Source: Papilionanthe hookeriana x Papilionanthe teres
Taxonomy: Eukaryota > Streptophyta > Magnoliopsida > Asparagales > Orchidaceae
Length of the DNA: 64,000 nt
Assembly: GCA_022702705.1 (NCBI GenBank)
Contig: CM040431.1
Coordinates: 28,569,185 to 28,633,184 of the forward strand
Direction: 5' to 3'
How positions within the stretch are numbered: the first letter of the stretch is position 1; every line of letters begins with the position of its first letter. Under the pieces are notes generated by a model. That model ran no database searches. It was given only the letters and a program-made list of their open reading frames with translations, and had not been told where the DNA came from. Shown here piece after piece: positions 35,601 to 45,404 of the stretch. The translations under genes were made by a program, and so were the position numbers.

Positions 35601-38600
35601 GATGTATATGTTGATGATATCATTATCATCAGTGATGATGAGACAGAGATTGTCCAATTAAAGGTAAAATTGAACAATGAATTTGATGTGAAGGATCTTG
35701 GACAACTCATATACTTTGTTGGGACTGAAGTGAAGTGGCCTGTGGACCTGAGGGGATATTCTTGTCCCGGAGAAAGTATGTACAAAATCTCATGGAAACA
35801 GAAATGCTGAAGTTCAAACCTGCAGCTTCTCCAATTGACCAGAAGGTCAAGCTGAGTGCAGAGGCAGGAGAATCGGTTGATCGTGAGAGGTATAAAAGAT
35901 TGATGGGTTTTATCTGTGTCACACTCGATCCGACATCTCTTTTGCAATAAGCGTGGTGAGCCACTACATGCAAGATCCAAGGAAGAGCCATATGGATGCA
36001 GTGTATCGAATTCTGAGATACTTGAAGAGTGCACCAGAGAAGAGGTTGATCTTCAGGAAGAATGAGCATGTAGGCATTAATGGTTTTTGTGACGCTAATT
36101 GGGCGAGTTCTGCAGATGACAGAAGATCCACCTCAGGATACTACATGTTTGTAAGCAGCAACTTGGTCTCTTAGAAGAGCAAGAAATAGTCTGTAGTATC
36201 AAGGTCAACAACAGGACAAAGTATAGGGCCATGGCCTTAAGAGTTGTCAAAATGATGTGGCTGATAGCCTCATTGGTCAAGCTCAAGGTGGATCGAGGAA
36301 CTCAAATGAAATTGTGGTATGATAAAAAGTCAACAATCAACATTGCCAACAACCCCGTGTAACATGATAGAACCAAAAATGTTGAGATTGATAGATACTT
36401 CATCAAAGAAAAATTGAATAACGGGCTGCTGGAGCTAAGTTATGTATCCACTCGAAAGCAAGTGGCTGATTGCCTCAATAAAGGACTTAGTTCCTTAGAT
36501 TTGCCTAGGTTATGTGACAAGATGGGCTTAGTGGATATCTTTTGCCCTTATTGATGGGGAGTGTTGGGAATGGGACCTTATTTAGGGTCCTATTGGTAAA
36601 AAGGGAATATTGAAGAAGTTGAGGGTTTTATTTGTAAAATATTGTAATACCTATTTAAGCCCGTGTTATGAATGCACATATAAGATTTTGACCGATTTGT
36701 TCTTTTAAATTAGGAAATGAGTGGTATGTATATAAATCTTTTTTTCCTTAAACTCACGGAAACACCCATATGTATGAGGTGCTAAACTCAAGTCCTCATT
36801 ATTGGAGCAAAGCAAAGTGAGCTGCACTAAATATTTATGATCAATTTTTTAAACTGATTAAGCCAGTAGCTTATATGTATTTTTAATTTTTAAACTCACG
36901 CACAAATCTGTATGAGTTAGATCTTGAAGTCTAGACTTTATAGTTGGAGATAAAACTCTCAACCACTATTTCATAGGATTCTTTACTACAATCTGCTGGA
37001 TTTGTAATATAGTGTGATGTTTCAAGCTCATCGTCACTATTATGGATACTTTTGAATTGCAAAGTCAGAATTATAAATCTTCAAAAAAGGTTGCGTACCT
37101 TACGAACATCTTGCTCTGACAGACTTCCAACCATCTTTGGCCCAGAAGAGAAGAAACCTCTTCCAAGTGGACTATAAGCAACAATTCCTATTCCAAGTTC
37201 TCTGAAAGGAGAAAAAGGAGGATATGGTTGTAACAAAAGCAGCTAAATCACAAATAAAAAAATTCTCCATGCCAGGAAAACTATAGAAAGATTTACATAC
37301 ATAACACTCAATTCCTATGTATATCTAACACTTAAACTGTAATATTTAATTACATTACCACCTTACCTATGCATGAAAAGATGCATTTCAGTTTTTAAAC
37401 TAAAAAAAGGCAGTAAAGAAAGCGGTAGAAAAGAATTTTTGTGATATGAAATACTTGAGTGGTATAAATGAAAAATAAAATAAAATAAAATTTCAGTGTT
37501 AGATATGTAAATACATAGGAATTAGGTGGTATGTATGCAATTGTCCTAAGCTATAATATAGGCAATCTCTAAAGAGGAAATGCAGGCGCACCTGCAAGTA
37601 GGAATTATGTCTTTCTCAGAATCTCTTGTCCATAAAGACCATTCCAACTGTATAGCTGTAATAGGGTGAACTGCATGAGCTCTCCTTATTGTAGATGCAG
37701 AGGCTTCAGATAATCCGATGTATTTTATCTTTCCTTCTTCAACCAGTTTCTTAAGTTCTCCCATCTGAGAAAATTGAAGAAGATAAATAAAGGTTGATGG
37801 TTCAAAAAAACTATACGCTGACATAAATTAAATGTCATTTTGTAAAGTTCACTAAATCATTTTTCTTTTTCTTGAAGAAGCAAAAACCAATGTGAGTTTT
37901 ATACAAACTAGTATAATTGCATATGCCTCAAACGCGTGCATCTAGAATTTATTTTATTGAAAAAGAATTTCAAAATGAACTTTTTTTAAATAATAAATAT
38001 ACGAGTTAATTAAATCATTTAATTTAAAAGAAATAAATTTTATGGAAAGTTCAACCTATGACTAGAAGTAACATTATATGCGATGCTCAAGCACAAACAT
38101 ACACACACATATATAAAATATAAAATAGAGAGAAACATCATCCAATTTAGAAAGACAGAATCATTATTTCTCATTTCATAGCTTCTAGCATATATCACAA
38201 AGTAAATGACCAAGTTTCAAAATAGCTAAACGATAAATGAAATTCTCTTTCTTACTATTCTTAAATTTAAGATAGATGGTGAAAGAATTTGAGGATAAAT
38301 GAATTAATCCTTCTATATGGATAACAGTCTAATCCTAGAAATAGATTATCAAATGTATGATTAAGAGCATAGTAATTTTCTTAAATGAAATAGCATTAAA
38401 AGATAAAAAACAGTAACTTACAAATAACAAATCAAGCTGATGCATCATATATTAATAGTAACATTTATCCCCTTCATAAATATCAAAATTCATTGAGATG
38501 CCAATCTTACTTTACAAACATTGCTTTCATAATACTCTAAATATATTCTGCAAAATCACACCATAATATATATATACATAGGTGCCACAAGCCGTGGATT

Positions 38601-38768
38601 GTTAGTTGGCGGAATTCTCTATAAATCCCCTCAGGTCATGGATTCGATCCCCCGTGATGCGGGGTTCTCAAATATATAGGCACATGGCGTCAGACCTCCA
38701 TCATAAGGTTGTAGCACATAAGAAATCGATATGTGGGTCTCTGCTTAATACCGATTCTTTTTTTTTCT

Positions 38769-38817
<49 letters not shown>

Positions 38818-39773
38818 GTGGTTTGGCAGAAGTATATTTAGAAGGTAAAGCTTTCCTAACAATAGATTGATCACAAAATTTAAAATTGCAGCACTTAGAG
38901 GCTAATACATATACTTACAATGTGAATCAATTCAAATTGTATGATGAAGAGTTTAGATCTTTACAACAGAATCTCCAATACTAAAATTTTATCTTATGGG
39001 TTGCAACAAAATTTATGCGGGAAATAATCCATGTAAGAAAAAAATGCATATTCATGAAGTAGATTTCACCAGATCAAAAGAAAAAAAAAACTGCTTAGTT
39101 CTTAGAGAACAACTGTTGGTTAATTTTCTTAGTAAATTTTATACATTAACATATAGAAATGGTACTCTGTAAAACATGTAATTTGATCAGAAATATTCCC
39201 TTGACTTCTCAAATCTGATACAAAATAATGCAATAAAGAGACTCTGGAAATTCAAGAAGGTGGAACTGACCAACCACCTACAATGATCCTGGAGGATTGA
39301 ATTGCAACGCAAATTTGAAAACTCAATTTGTGTTTATTTTCTTCCTATATATATTTCTTTTATTTTATTTCAGAATTATCTCCTTTCCATTTACAAGGTT
39401 AGATATATTAGGAGAGTTTGTAAATTAGGAGATACAATTAGCTATACATGTACCTTATGAGTGAATAATGAAGGAATGCAAGTAATTTTCCCCCCAAAAT
39501 TAATTTTTCTTTGGGGACTACTATGAATCATATTAAAGGAGGCAAAGGACTAGATTGAGCACATTTATAGTATGGGCCTAAAATGGCCCTATAAAAATAG
39601 TCCAATGTCAATTTTGACATGTTCTTCTTTAATGGAGACAAAAGAAAATGACAACACAAGGTGTTTCTACACCAATAATGCAGGGTGACAATTGGTAAAG
39701 AAATTGCAATTTGATGCCAAGTTGATAGGATCCAATTCCACCCAAATCAAATTTCTAATTATGTACTCAATAT

Positions 39774-39840
<67 letters not shown>

Positions 39841-40539
39841 AGGATGGGACTTATTAATCCAATACTCTCCTTTGTCTTAATGATCTCTCTCTTGTGAACA
39901 AAAGATTTCTAGCACCATCAAATAACATGGAGAAAAATTTCTCTCAAATACATGGATTTGTAATGCGAGTCAACTACTCTCGAACTTACTGCAATTATGA
40001 TTGAAGATGGCTAAACCCTATGGGAACCATAAACTGTATAAATCCCCTAATTCTAGCAAACCTATTAATGTTGATATCATTTGTTAATAAAAAAGGACGA
40101 AAATTTGGCTTGATACAGCAATGGTCAAATTTATTCTCAATCCAAATTCCTGACTTTAAAGTGTATGGAAAGGTTAACTTTTGTGAATTATAATGGTTAA
40201 GGCAATTCATGAGAATGTCAAACAATATATACCTTAGTGATGTATATCCTATAGCATTCATATTTACAATTTTGATTCAATCACATAACATGTATTAATT
40301 TGTTAGTGTTTACCAAAGAAATGAACACATACAAAAATAGAAAAAGGAATAAAAATTAAAAAAAAAGAATATTAGAAAAAATAAAATCTATTGTAATAAT
40401 AATTTAATAATTGCACAACTCATTACCATTAAACCTTCCTCACAGATTAATGATCAGTGATCCACCAATATATTAAGAAAAAAGTTGAGTACAAATTATA
40501 ACCATGTTTCATATCAATGCATTCAAGATCAAAATTATG

Positions 40540-40597
<58 letters not shown>

Positions 40598-43500
40598 AAA
40601 TGCATACTTTCTAGAAATTGGAACTCTCTACTATAAGATTTAAGATTTTGCAGAAGAAAAGAGCACCTAATGCCTAAATAAATGCTTGTTCGGACTGGGG
40701 GCATAAATGAGTCGAGCCAAGCTCAAATTAAAGCCAACATAAACTCAACTCATCAGAAAAAAATTGGCTCAAACATGACCTTGTCAAGGTCATAACATGA
40801 TGCTCGATCTTGGCCTGTTCATCAAATATCATGCTTGAGATCATTGAAGAAATGCAATTAAGGAACGATGAAACCAACAACCATACAAGAAAAGAACGTA
40901 ATGATGAGACCTCATTGGAGAAGTGTCGACTAGAACAACACTTAGAATTTCCAAGGAACCATTGAAAAACTAGAAATCAATTTTTCATCTCTTCTGCTCA
41001 AAATATCCCTCTCAAAATTCAAAATATGAAAATCGATATGCTTACTCTAGAAGGATTGGCTATAAGAAGATCCCACATACGAAGAGCAAGATCAAGAGTC
41101 TAAACTAAGTCTAGTGGTGGAACTCCAAAAGATAACAAGTGCATCGATCTCCTCCCTACCAAATTTTCTTGTGCAAACCTTGAAAAATCTATTGCCTCAA
41201 AGATTATTATAAGAACAAGCACCAAGTACCCTATCCACATATTTATTGCACGTGCTAGTCTCCCACTAAAGTTTCAGGTGTTTTTCAACAATTTCAATCA
41301 ATGTTCAATTCCTAAATTAATTCATAAGGCCATCAACAATCCTAAATTAAAATCTGTTGTCCTAGAAGAATCCAAGCTCTTAAAAAAATAAAATAAAATG
41401 TGGGACGTCTACAACTAGAAAAGAAAAATGTGGATGTAAATGATTATTTACTGTCAAATATAAAGTTGTTGGAGTCTTTGAAAGATTTAATGTAAACCTT
41501 GTAGTAAAATGATGCATCCATTTATATGGTATAAATAACAAAGAAGTTTTTCCCATGTTGTAAAACTTGTTAACACTATTTGGATCCCTTTATCTCTTGC
41601 AAGTAGTCTTGATTGAACAATATATCAACTAGATGTAAAAAATAATTTTCTTAACAAAGATTTGAAGATGAGATATACATGAAAATATCTCACAGCTCCA
41701 ACTTACAAAGTTTGCAAACTCCAAAAATCTCATTATAGCTTAAAATAAGCTCTGCAAGTTTGATTTAATGAATTTTTCGTAGTATTTGAGATAATGTTTG
41801 TCAAGTGGCATTTGGCTAAAAACTATGAAAACAAAGACTTGAGTACCTAAAGTAATTTTTAGAGATAGAGGTTGTTAGATCCCAAAAATATATTGCAAAT
41901 ATATTCTTGATCACTTTAAGAAATAAAAGGGTTAGATTGAAAGAGTAGATACTCCCATGGATGATAATGTCAAATTTGGGATAAAAGAAGACAATTTTGT
42001 TGCTTATATAAATCAATATCAAACTCTTGTTGGCAAGAGCTCATCTACCTCACGCATACAAAGTACAATACTTTCTTTCCTATAACAATTCTTGAACTAA
42101 CCCACCAAAGAACACATGGATGTTGTTGTTCAGCACCTTAAATGCCTAAAAATGACAATTGGAAAATAATTATTTCTACAAAATAACACTCAATAAACAT
42201 AAAAAGTTTCGCTGGACTTGATTGGGAAGGATCAATGACTAATGGCGGATTTACCTCAATATATTATACATTTATATGGGGTAACCTAGCGCCCTAACAA
42301 ACTAAAAAGGAAATATATTGTGGCTCGGAAAGTACCAAGGCATAATTCAAAGCTATGGCTCATATGATTTAAAAGAGAATTTGATTAAAATGACTCTTCA
42401 ATAAGTCGTCTTTCTCAAAAGAAGAATCCATCATGTTACTAACTGAAAATCAAGCTACAATAGATTTCGTAGAAAAAATTAATCATTGTGATAGAACTAA
42501 GTATGTTAAAGTTGACCATTAATTCATAAAGAGAAAAGTTGATATAGATATTATTTTTCGTCTTTAGACCCTGGCATGTTTACAAATTGGTGACATCCTT
42601 ACTAAAGCACTATCAAGTAATAATTTTGATAACCTAATCACCAAGCTGGAAATGCTAAAGATTTACCATCCAGTTCAAAGGGGATTGTTGGAAAATGGTT
42701 CAATCTTTGGGTGTAAACCAACCTAACTAAAAACTTGTCATTGATGACAATCAATTCCCAAAATTTAAATTGTGGCCACATTAATGTATAAATATTTCCA
42801 ATTCTATCACATGTGGAGAGGCTACTTTGCTGTTGTAGTTTTACCCTACTCATGAACTCAATGATATGTTTCCATTTTTTTTTTGGAATTTTATATATTC
42901 TACACAATAATGGGATTAAATTATGATATTAACCATAAGTTTATTTCTCGTTTTAGGTGAGTAATAGATGTATTTCCATTTCTAATTATTTCCTATGCCC
43001 TCTCTATATTATACTTGCTTTGCATACTTGGATAACAAAAAGAATTATTTTTTCCCTCGTTTGTTTTCAATTTTGTCTAATGTGTAACAAACTTTGACCA
43101 CAAAGATTGTTAAGTCTTTGTTATAATATCTTGCTCATGACATAATATTTATTAAATTCATATTGCATGCTTGATGAAGTACACTTTTGACGGTAACCTT
43201 TTCTTGATATAATTGATTAGCTGGACCAACAGATGCATATAATGAAAATTTTCTTAGAAGTCACTGGATTCCATCAGGTGTATGAAAATCTTCTTCCCAT
43301 TTAAGGCGTCATAAATAATCGCTATATATCAAGGGTATAATAAATGATTGATGAAATATTTTTGCATATATAATTATGGCATGCATGCACATTGATGAAT
43401 TAAAACTTGAGTACAATTTTGTCATTTTGAGCATATTTACTTATAAACTCTGATGCATGGTTAAAACTATTAAATTGTTTTCATGTATGATAAGCTTTGA

Positions 43501-45404
43501 CTTCTAGTTGTACGTTTAGATAGTGTAAGCATTTTTACTTTTGTCGATATCATTGATCATATTCAAGTCATGCCACGAACTTTATATGTTGATTTTATGA
43601 TTTTTGGGTCAATAGTTTTGCACAACTGAGAGGAACCAATAAGTGCAAACATCACGCATCATGTTAAGGTGATTAAGGTTATAAACATTATTTATTTGAT
43701 TTAAAAGCTGATTATCTATCATCTTGAATGAATTATTATTTTAGATGAGTCTCTCTCTTTTTTTTTTTCCTTTTTTTTTGCGTGAATAAACTAGAAAAAG
43801 CTATTGGACTCGCATGGTTTGGCCATTTATATTAATGGATAAATATTATCGTGATCAAGATTTGATTCATTGGATCATCTTTTAATTAACTAACTCATCT
43901 TGTCTTATTAAATCCTTCAAAACCTCCATAGGGAGGCTTTACTAATTTGAAAATATAATTCAAAGACCAAACTAGCACAAAAGAATAGATAACATTTTAA
44001 GATCAATTTATTCGAAACTGAGTCAGCTCATAACAACAATGAGGTATACCGCCACCATCATTATTGAAATCAAGGAAATAGGAGGCAAAGTGAGCATGTA
44101 CTCATACTATACAAATAAACTTTTTTTATATACTTCATAAGCCTGTTTAACCTCCACATCTCCATTTTGGGCGAATTATTCCATCCAGAGCACGTACGCA
44201 GCGTTAGGTGCGGATTTTTTGGGTACCGGATGGGTACTGGATGAGTATAAATGGGTATGGATGGGTATGGATGTGTATGGATGTGTATTGGATGTTGGGT
44301 ATTGGCTATTAGGTGAGTATTGGTGGGTATTAGAGGGTACTGGATGGGTATTAGGAGGAGATGCGTGCTGATGCGTGCGTTCTCCGTATGGAATAATGGC
44401 TCTCCATTTTGTGAGCTATTTCCAAGTAAATGGTTACTCTCAATGTGATCATTAGAAATAAAAATGATGATATATTTTCATGGTTTTCTGATAGTTCCAA
44501 ATTTAAACTACAAATTTTATAGCAACTATTTCCACTATCGGACCATCAAAATTTTGATTTGTCATAACTATTACGTTCATGGTGTCGAGATTCACAAGTT
44601 AATATATTCGTCTACTACAAGAAGCTGTTTTTAATAAAATAAACCTTGTGGTTTTCCCCTTTTTGATCTTTTTAAGTAAAATACAAATTACCATTCGTTC
44701 TCTTTAAATGTTTGGGTGCCTCAGTAGCTGCATGTAGCTAAGAAGATCTAAATGTTCTCACTCTCTTGGCACTAACAGGTAAGCTGGTCGCCTTCAACAG
44801 TACTAATTATTTTCTAGGCAGCTATTAATGTTTTAGTTTAAGGAATGGTCAAAACAGGACTGCCCTATGGGAAATCTTAACAAATTAAGGTCAGCAGAAT
44901 GGAAAACTCACCGTGACCTCGATGGGAACGCGAGGGTCAATACGATGCTGATAGTACAGATCGATGCAGTCAACCCCAAGCCTTTCTAAGCTCGCCTCGC
45001 AGGCCTCCCTTACATAAGCAGGATTCCCGCGTATCTCAATAGTCCCATTTTCTGAATTCCTGACTCCAAACTTAGTCGCTAGTTCCACTTTCTCCCTCCA
45101 CCCTTCTCTCAGAGCCTGCAGGACGAACACTTGATATGCAACCGCAAAAGAAGGTAAATCACGCAAACAGAGGAAGTACCTTCCCGAGGAGGATCTCATT
45201 GGTGAAGGGACCGTAGTAGTCGGAGGTGTCGAGGAAAGTGATGCCTGAGCGGATGGCATGGTGAATGAGGGCGATCATATCGGGCTCGGGCTTGGGAGGG
45301 CCGTAGAAGGCAGACATTCCCATGCAGCCAAGGCCTTGAGCAGAGACTTCAAGGCCTTGTGATCCCAGCTTCATGCGGCGGATACCTAACGTGTTGCCGG
45401 CCAT
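29344..45404 (-). CDS. Aldo-keto reductase (AKR13-type, perakine reductase/auxin-induced PCNT115-like), five exons
   Basis: NADPH-dependent reductase of the plant AKR13-type group, likely cytosolic; substrate unknown. Exons on the minus strand: 45,404-45,180; 45,115-44,912; 37,764-37,592; 37,201-37,099; 29,682-29,344. All junctions are GT-AG and join in frame to 1,044 bp, 347 aa, the usual family length. The catalytic tetrad is present: Asp59 and Tyr64 (LDTSDYYG), Lys90 (LATKFG), His132 (YYQHRID). VAYSPLGRGF and the cofactor-binding PIPGTTKIENF are conserved. The start ATG lies in GACAGACCCATGGC, before MAGNTLGIRRMKLGSQGLEV. Intron 2 is 7,147 bp and intron 4 is 7,416 bp; both are filled with transposon debris. 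Introns 1 (64 bp) and 3 (390 bp) are short. No break seen, so the gene looks functional. Physiological role cannot be given from sequence. Confidence 0.93.
30538..30714. mobile_element. MITE-like element, family 1, copy B, left part (split by copia insertion)
   Basis: Left arm TTTACATACATAACCACCCA with ATTCCTAAG, the family-1 terminal sequence. It continues to GTGTTTGACATGTAAATA, which matches the start of the family's right arm, and is then cut by the TGTTGAGAA start of a copia LTR. A matching outer right-arm piece (AGGAAATGAGTGGTATGTAT) appears at about 36,706-36,735, beyond the copia remnant. Confidence 0.6.
30715..30826 (+). repeat. 5' LTR fragment of the degenerate copia element
   Basis: Starts TGTTGAGAATTGAACC and contains TTATTTAGGGAATAATTGG and GTAAAAAGGGAATATTGAAG. 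It matches 36,562-36,668 through TATTTAAGCCC. The sequence after it is an inverted copy of MITE interior, not a primer site, so this end is rearranged. Confidence 0.7.
30827..30862. repeat. Inverted copy of MITE interior right of the 5' LTR fragment
   Basis: CAACACCAAAACTTCAACTT and the following TTACATAAATGTC are the reverse complement of GACATTTATCTAAAAATTG/AAGTTTTGGTGTT at 30,670-30,700. The two arms flank the LTR fragment. Confidence 0.75.
31090..32110 (+). pseudogene. Gag remnant of the degenerate copia element
   Basis: Reading across frames gives gag-like stretches: TSARVSTKVKLDLPSRDLKL at 31,200, then AENHMRVL near 31,495, WANLDHFSPMSMW near 31,600 and SLDEAIDVM near 31,700. The zinc knuckle near 31,830 reads CYNYGEVEHLRKTY, so two of the Cys ligands are Tyr. 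Several stops and frame changes. Confidence 0.7.
32186..32620 (+). pseudogene. Protease/pre-integrase remnant of the degenerate copia element
   Basis: Contains SIQTANGTTQPVVGKS, LSNVLHTPFLVNLLSIS and VIFQEKGTGWTLRTET, typical of the copia protease and GAG-pre-integrase region. The active-site DSG region near 32,200 is decayed (RFWYILTC). Confidence 0.8.
32760..33500 (+). pseudogene. Integrase remnant of the degenerate copia element
   Basis: DLIHSDV and VTFIDCFSRLS (first Asp), LRSDNETEYTNK (second Asp) and TTQNGVA followed by a TAG at 33,077-33,079 exactly where the catalytic Glu codon should be. Then INRMPSKVLDFKS and LKVFGCVCFVKDN. Many stops. Confidence 0.8.
33860..35330 (+). pseudogene. 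RT/RNase H remnant, first copy, of the degenerate copia element
   Basis: RT begins near 33,940 (PKWKATIHKEL) and runs through KGYNQIYVIEHDE, FLNGELPEKV and the SNEFDV region. The YVDD box is lost in this copy; about 70 bp between 34,475 and 34,515 appear deleted compared with copy 2. RNase H follows with FRKNEHVDINSF, DDRRSTSGYYMF and TETEYRAMALRVVEMMWL. It ends before LTR piece 2 at 35,339. Confidence 0.8.
35339..35430 (+). repeat. Internal LTR piece between the two RT copies
   Basis: TGTTGGGAATGGGACC, preceded by the purine tract GAGAGGGAG, runs 55 bases like the 3' LTR and then dissolves into short duplications (GAAAGGCTATGGTGGGCTTG, TTGGTAAAAAGGG). Confidence 0.8.
35440..36550 (+). pseudogene. 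RT/RNase H remnant, second copy, of the degenerate copia element
   Basis: Repeats the sequence of 34,330-35,330. It retains the active-site region YVDDIIIISDDETE and KDLGQLIYFVGTEV, which copy 1 lacks. It continues KPAASPIDQKVKLSAEAGES and the RNase H stretch DDRRSTSGYYMFV to near 36,540. It has fewer stops in the RT part than copy 1. Confidence 0.85.
36562..36668 (+). repeat. 3' LTR fragment of the degenerate copia element
   Basis: Starts TGTTGGGAATGGGACC and is similar to 30,715-30,826 through TATTTAAGCCCGTGT. The true end is unclear. Confidence 0.75.
36669..37098. other. Rest of reductase intron 4, with the right remnant of MITE copy B
   Basis: AGGAAATGAGTGGTATGTAT at about 36,706 matches the outer right arm of family 1, supporting insertion of the copia element into that MITE. 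Nothing else recognised. Confidence 0.5.
37099..37201 (-). CDS. Aldo-keto reductase exon 4
   Basis: 103 bp completing Arg201 and encoding ELGIGIVAYSPLGRGFFSSG through DVRK (residue 235). Acceptor CCTTTCAG, donor GTACGC. Too short for a start-to-stop ORF search; found by homology and splice sites. Confidence 0.92.
37292..37540. mobile_element. MITE-like element, family 1, copy C, in reductase intron 3
   Basis: About 249 bp. Left arm TTTACATACATAACACTCAA with TTCCTATGTATATCTAACAC; right arm GTGTTAGATATGTAAATACA and TAGGAATTAGGTGGTATGTA. The arms pair over about 40 bases. It makes up most of the 390-bp intron and leaves both splice sites intact. Confidence 0.8.
37592..37764 (-). CDS. Aldo-keto reductase exon 3
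   Basis: 173 bp, residues 144-201 (last codon split), from MGELKKLVEEGKIKYIGLSE to DIIPTCR. Acceptor TTTTCTCAG, donor GTGCGC. Confidence 0.92.
38580..38773 (+). mobile_element. SINE-like element with Pol III B box
   Basis: GGATTCGATCC at about 38,640 is one base from the Pol III B box GGTTCGANTCC. A possible A box, TTAGTTGGC, lies about 40 bp upstream. The unit ends in a T-rich tail (38,756-38,773) next to a (TA)n tract. Length about 190 bp. A functional tRNA is excluded by the absent cloverleaf. Target duplications were not identified. Confidence 0.5.
38775..38814. repeat. (AT)n microsatellite
   Basis: About 20 uninterrupted AT units following the SINE-like tail, inside reductase intron 2. 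Confidence 0.95.
39777..39839. repeat. (AT)n microsatellite
   Basis: About 31 AT units. ORFs reading IYIYIY here are artefacts. Confidence 0.95.
40540..40595. repeat. (TA)n microsatellite
   Basis: About 28 TA units, third long tract within the same intron. Confidence 0.95.
41935..42660 (+). pseudogene. Copia RT/RNase H fragment in reductase intron 2
   Basis: Plus-strand reading across frames gives VDTPMDDNVKFG, YQTLVGKS and HLKCLKMTIGK, then AKALSSNN-type RNase H end motifs (GDILTKALSS). This is the copia RT C-terminus and RNase H order, with many stops and short deletions. It is antisense to the host gene and not closely similar to the other two copia elements. Confidence 0.7.
42686..42906 (+). 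repeat. Possible 3' LTR of the copia fragment
   Basis: A purine tract (CAAAGGGGA) is followed by TGTTGGAAAATGG. A TATA-like box (GTATAAATA) lies near 42,787, and a possible end TTCTACACA near 42,906. No partner LTR was found for comparison. Confidence 0.45.
42907..44159. other. Reductase intron 2 sequence, unassigned
   Basis: AT-rich, no recognisable feature beyond a T-rich run at 43,753-43,782. Confidence 0.5.
44160..44168. repeat. 9-bp target duplication, left copy (CTCCATTTT)
   Basis: CTCCATTTT recurs at 44,402-44,410, directly flanking the fold-back element. Confidence 0.85.
44169..44401. mobile_element. Fold-back Mutator-like MITE with internal GGATGGGTAT minisatellite
   Basis: 233 bp. 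Inverted arms of about 32 bp: the left has GCGAATTATTCCATCC and GAGCACGTACGCA, and the right, reverse-complemented, has GCCATTATTCCATACG and GAGAACGCACGCA. Exact 9-bp duplications flank it, the size made by Mutator-like transposases. Between the arms is a G/T-rich degenerate array of GGATGGGTAT-type units (44,218-44,355). No coding capacity. It lies in reductase intron 2. Confidence 0.85.
44402..44410. repeat. 9-bp target duplication, right copy (CTCCATTTT)
   Basis: Exact match to 44,160-44,168. Confidence 0.85.
44912..45115 (-). CDS. Aldo-keto reductase exon 2
   Basis: 204 bp, residues 76-143, from ALREGWREKVE to RVPIEVT. Intron 1 before it is only 64 bp and ends TCCTGCAG. Carries Lys90 and His132. 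Confidence 0.9.
45180..45404 (-). CDS. Aldo-keto reductase exon 1
   Basis: 225 bp, residues 1-75, ending NEILLGK before a GTACTT donor. Carries catalytic Asp59 and Tyr64. GC-richer than the surrounding DNA. Confidence 0.9.

Larger units (their letters stand above)
30715..36668 (+). mobile_element. Degenerate copia retrotransposon nested in a MITE, within reductase intron 4
   Basis: Plus-strand gag, protease, integrase and RT/RNase H remnants lie in copia order between an LTR-like piece at 30,715 and one at 36,562. Stops are frequent throughout. A third LTR piece (from 35,339) and a repeated RT/RNase H stretch (about 35,440-36,540) show an internal duplication. The element is antisense to the host gene. 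It is far older than the copia at 23-28 kb, judging from the number of stops. Confidence 0.85.
38815..41930. other. Reductase intron 2 sequence, mostly unassigned
   Basis: AT-rich intronic DNA with two long (TA)n tracts. At 40,710-40,830 there is a GAGTCGAGCCAAGCTC-type stretch. 40,850-41,380 may be decayed transposon sequence, but I could not assign it. Confidence 0.5.

Noticed and set aside
38600..38680. A tRNA gene
   Set aside because: A B box is present, but I could not draw acceptor, D and T stems; a SINE-like element fits better.
38606..39880. ORFs containing IYIYIYIY
   Set aside because: They run through (TA)n microsatellites in an intron on the opposite strand to the host gene.
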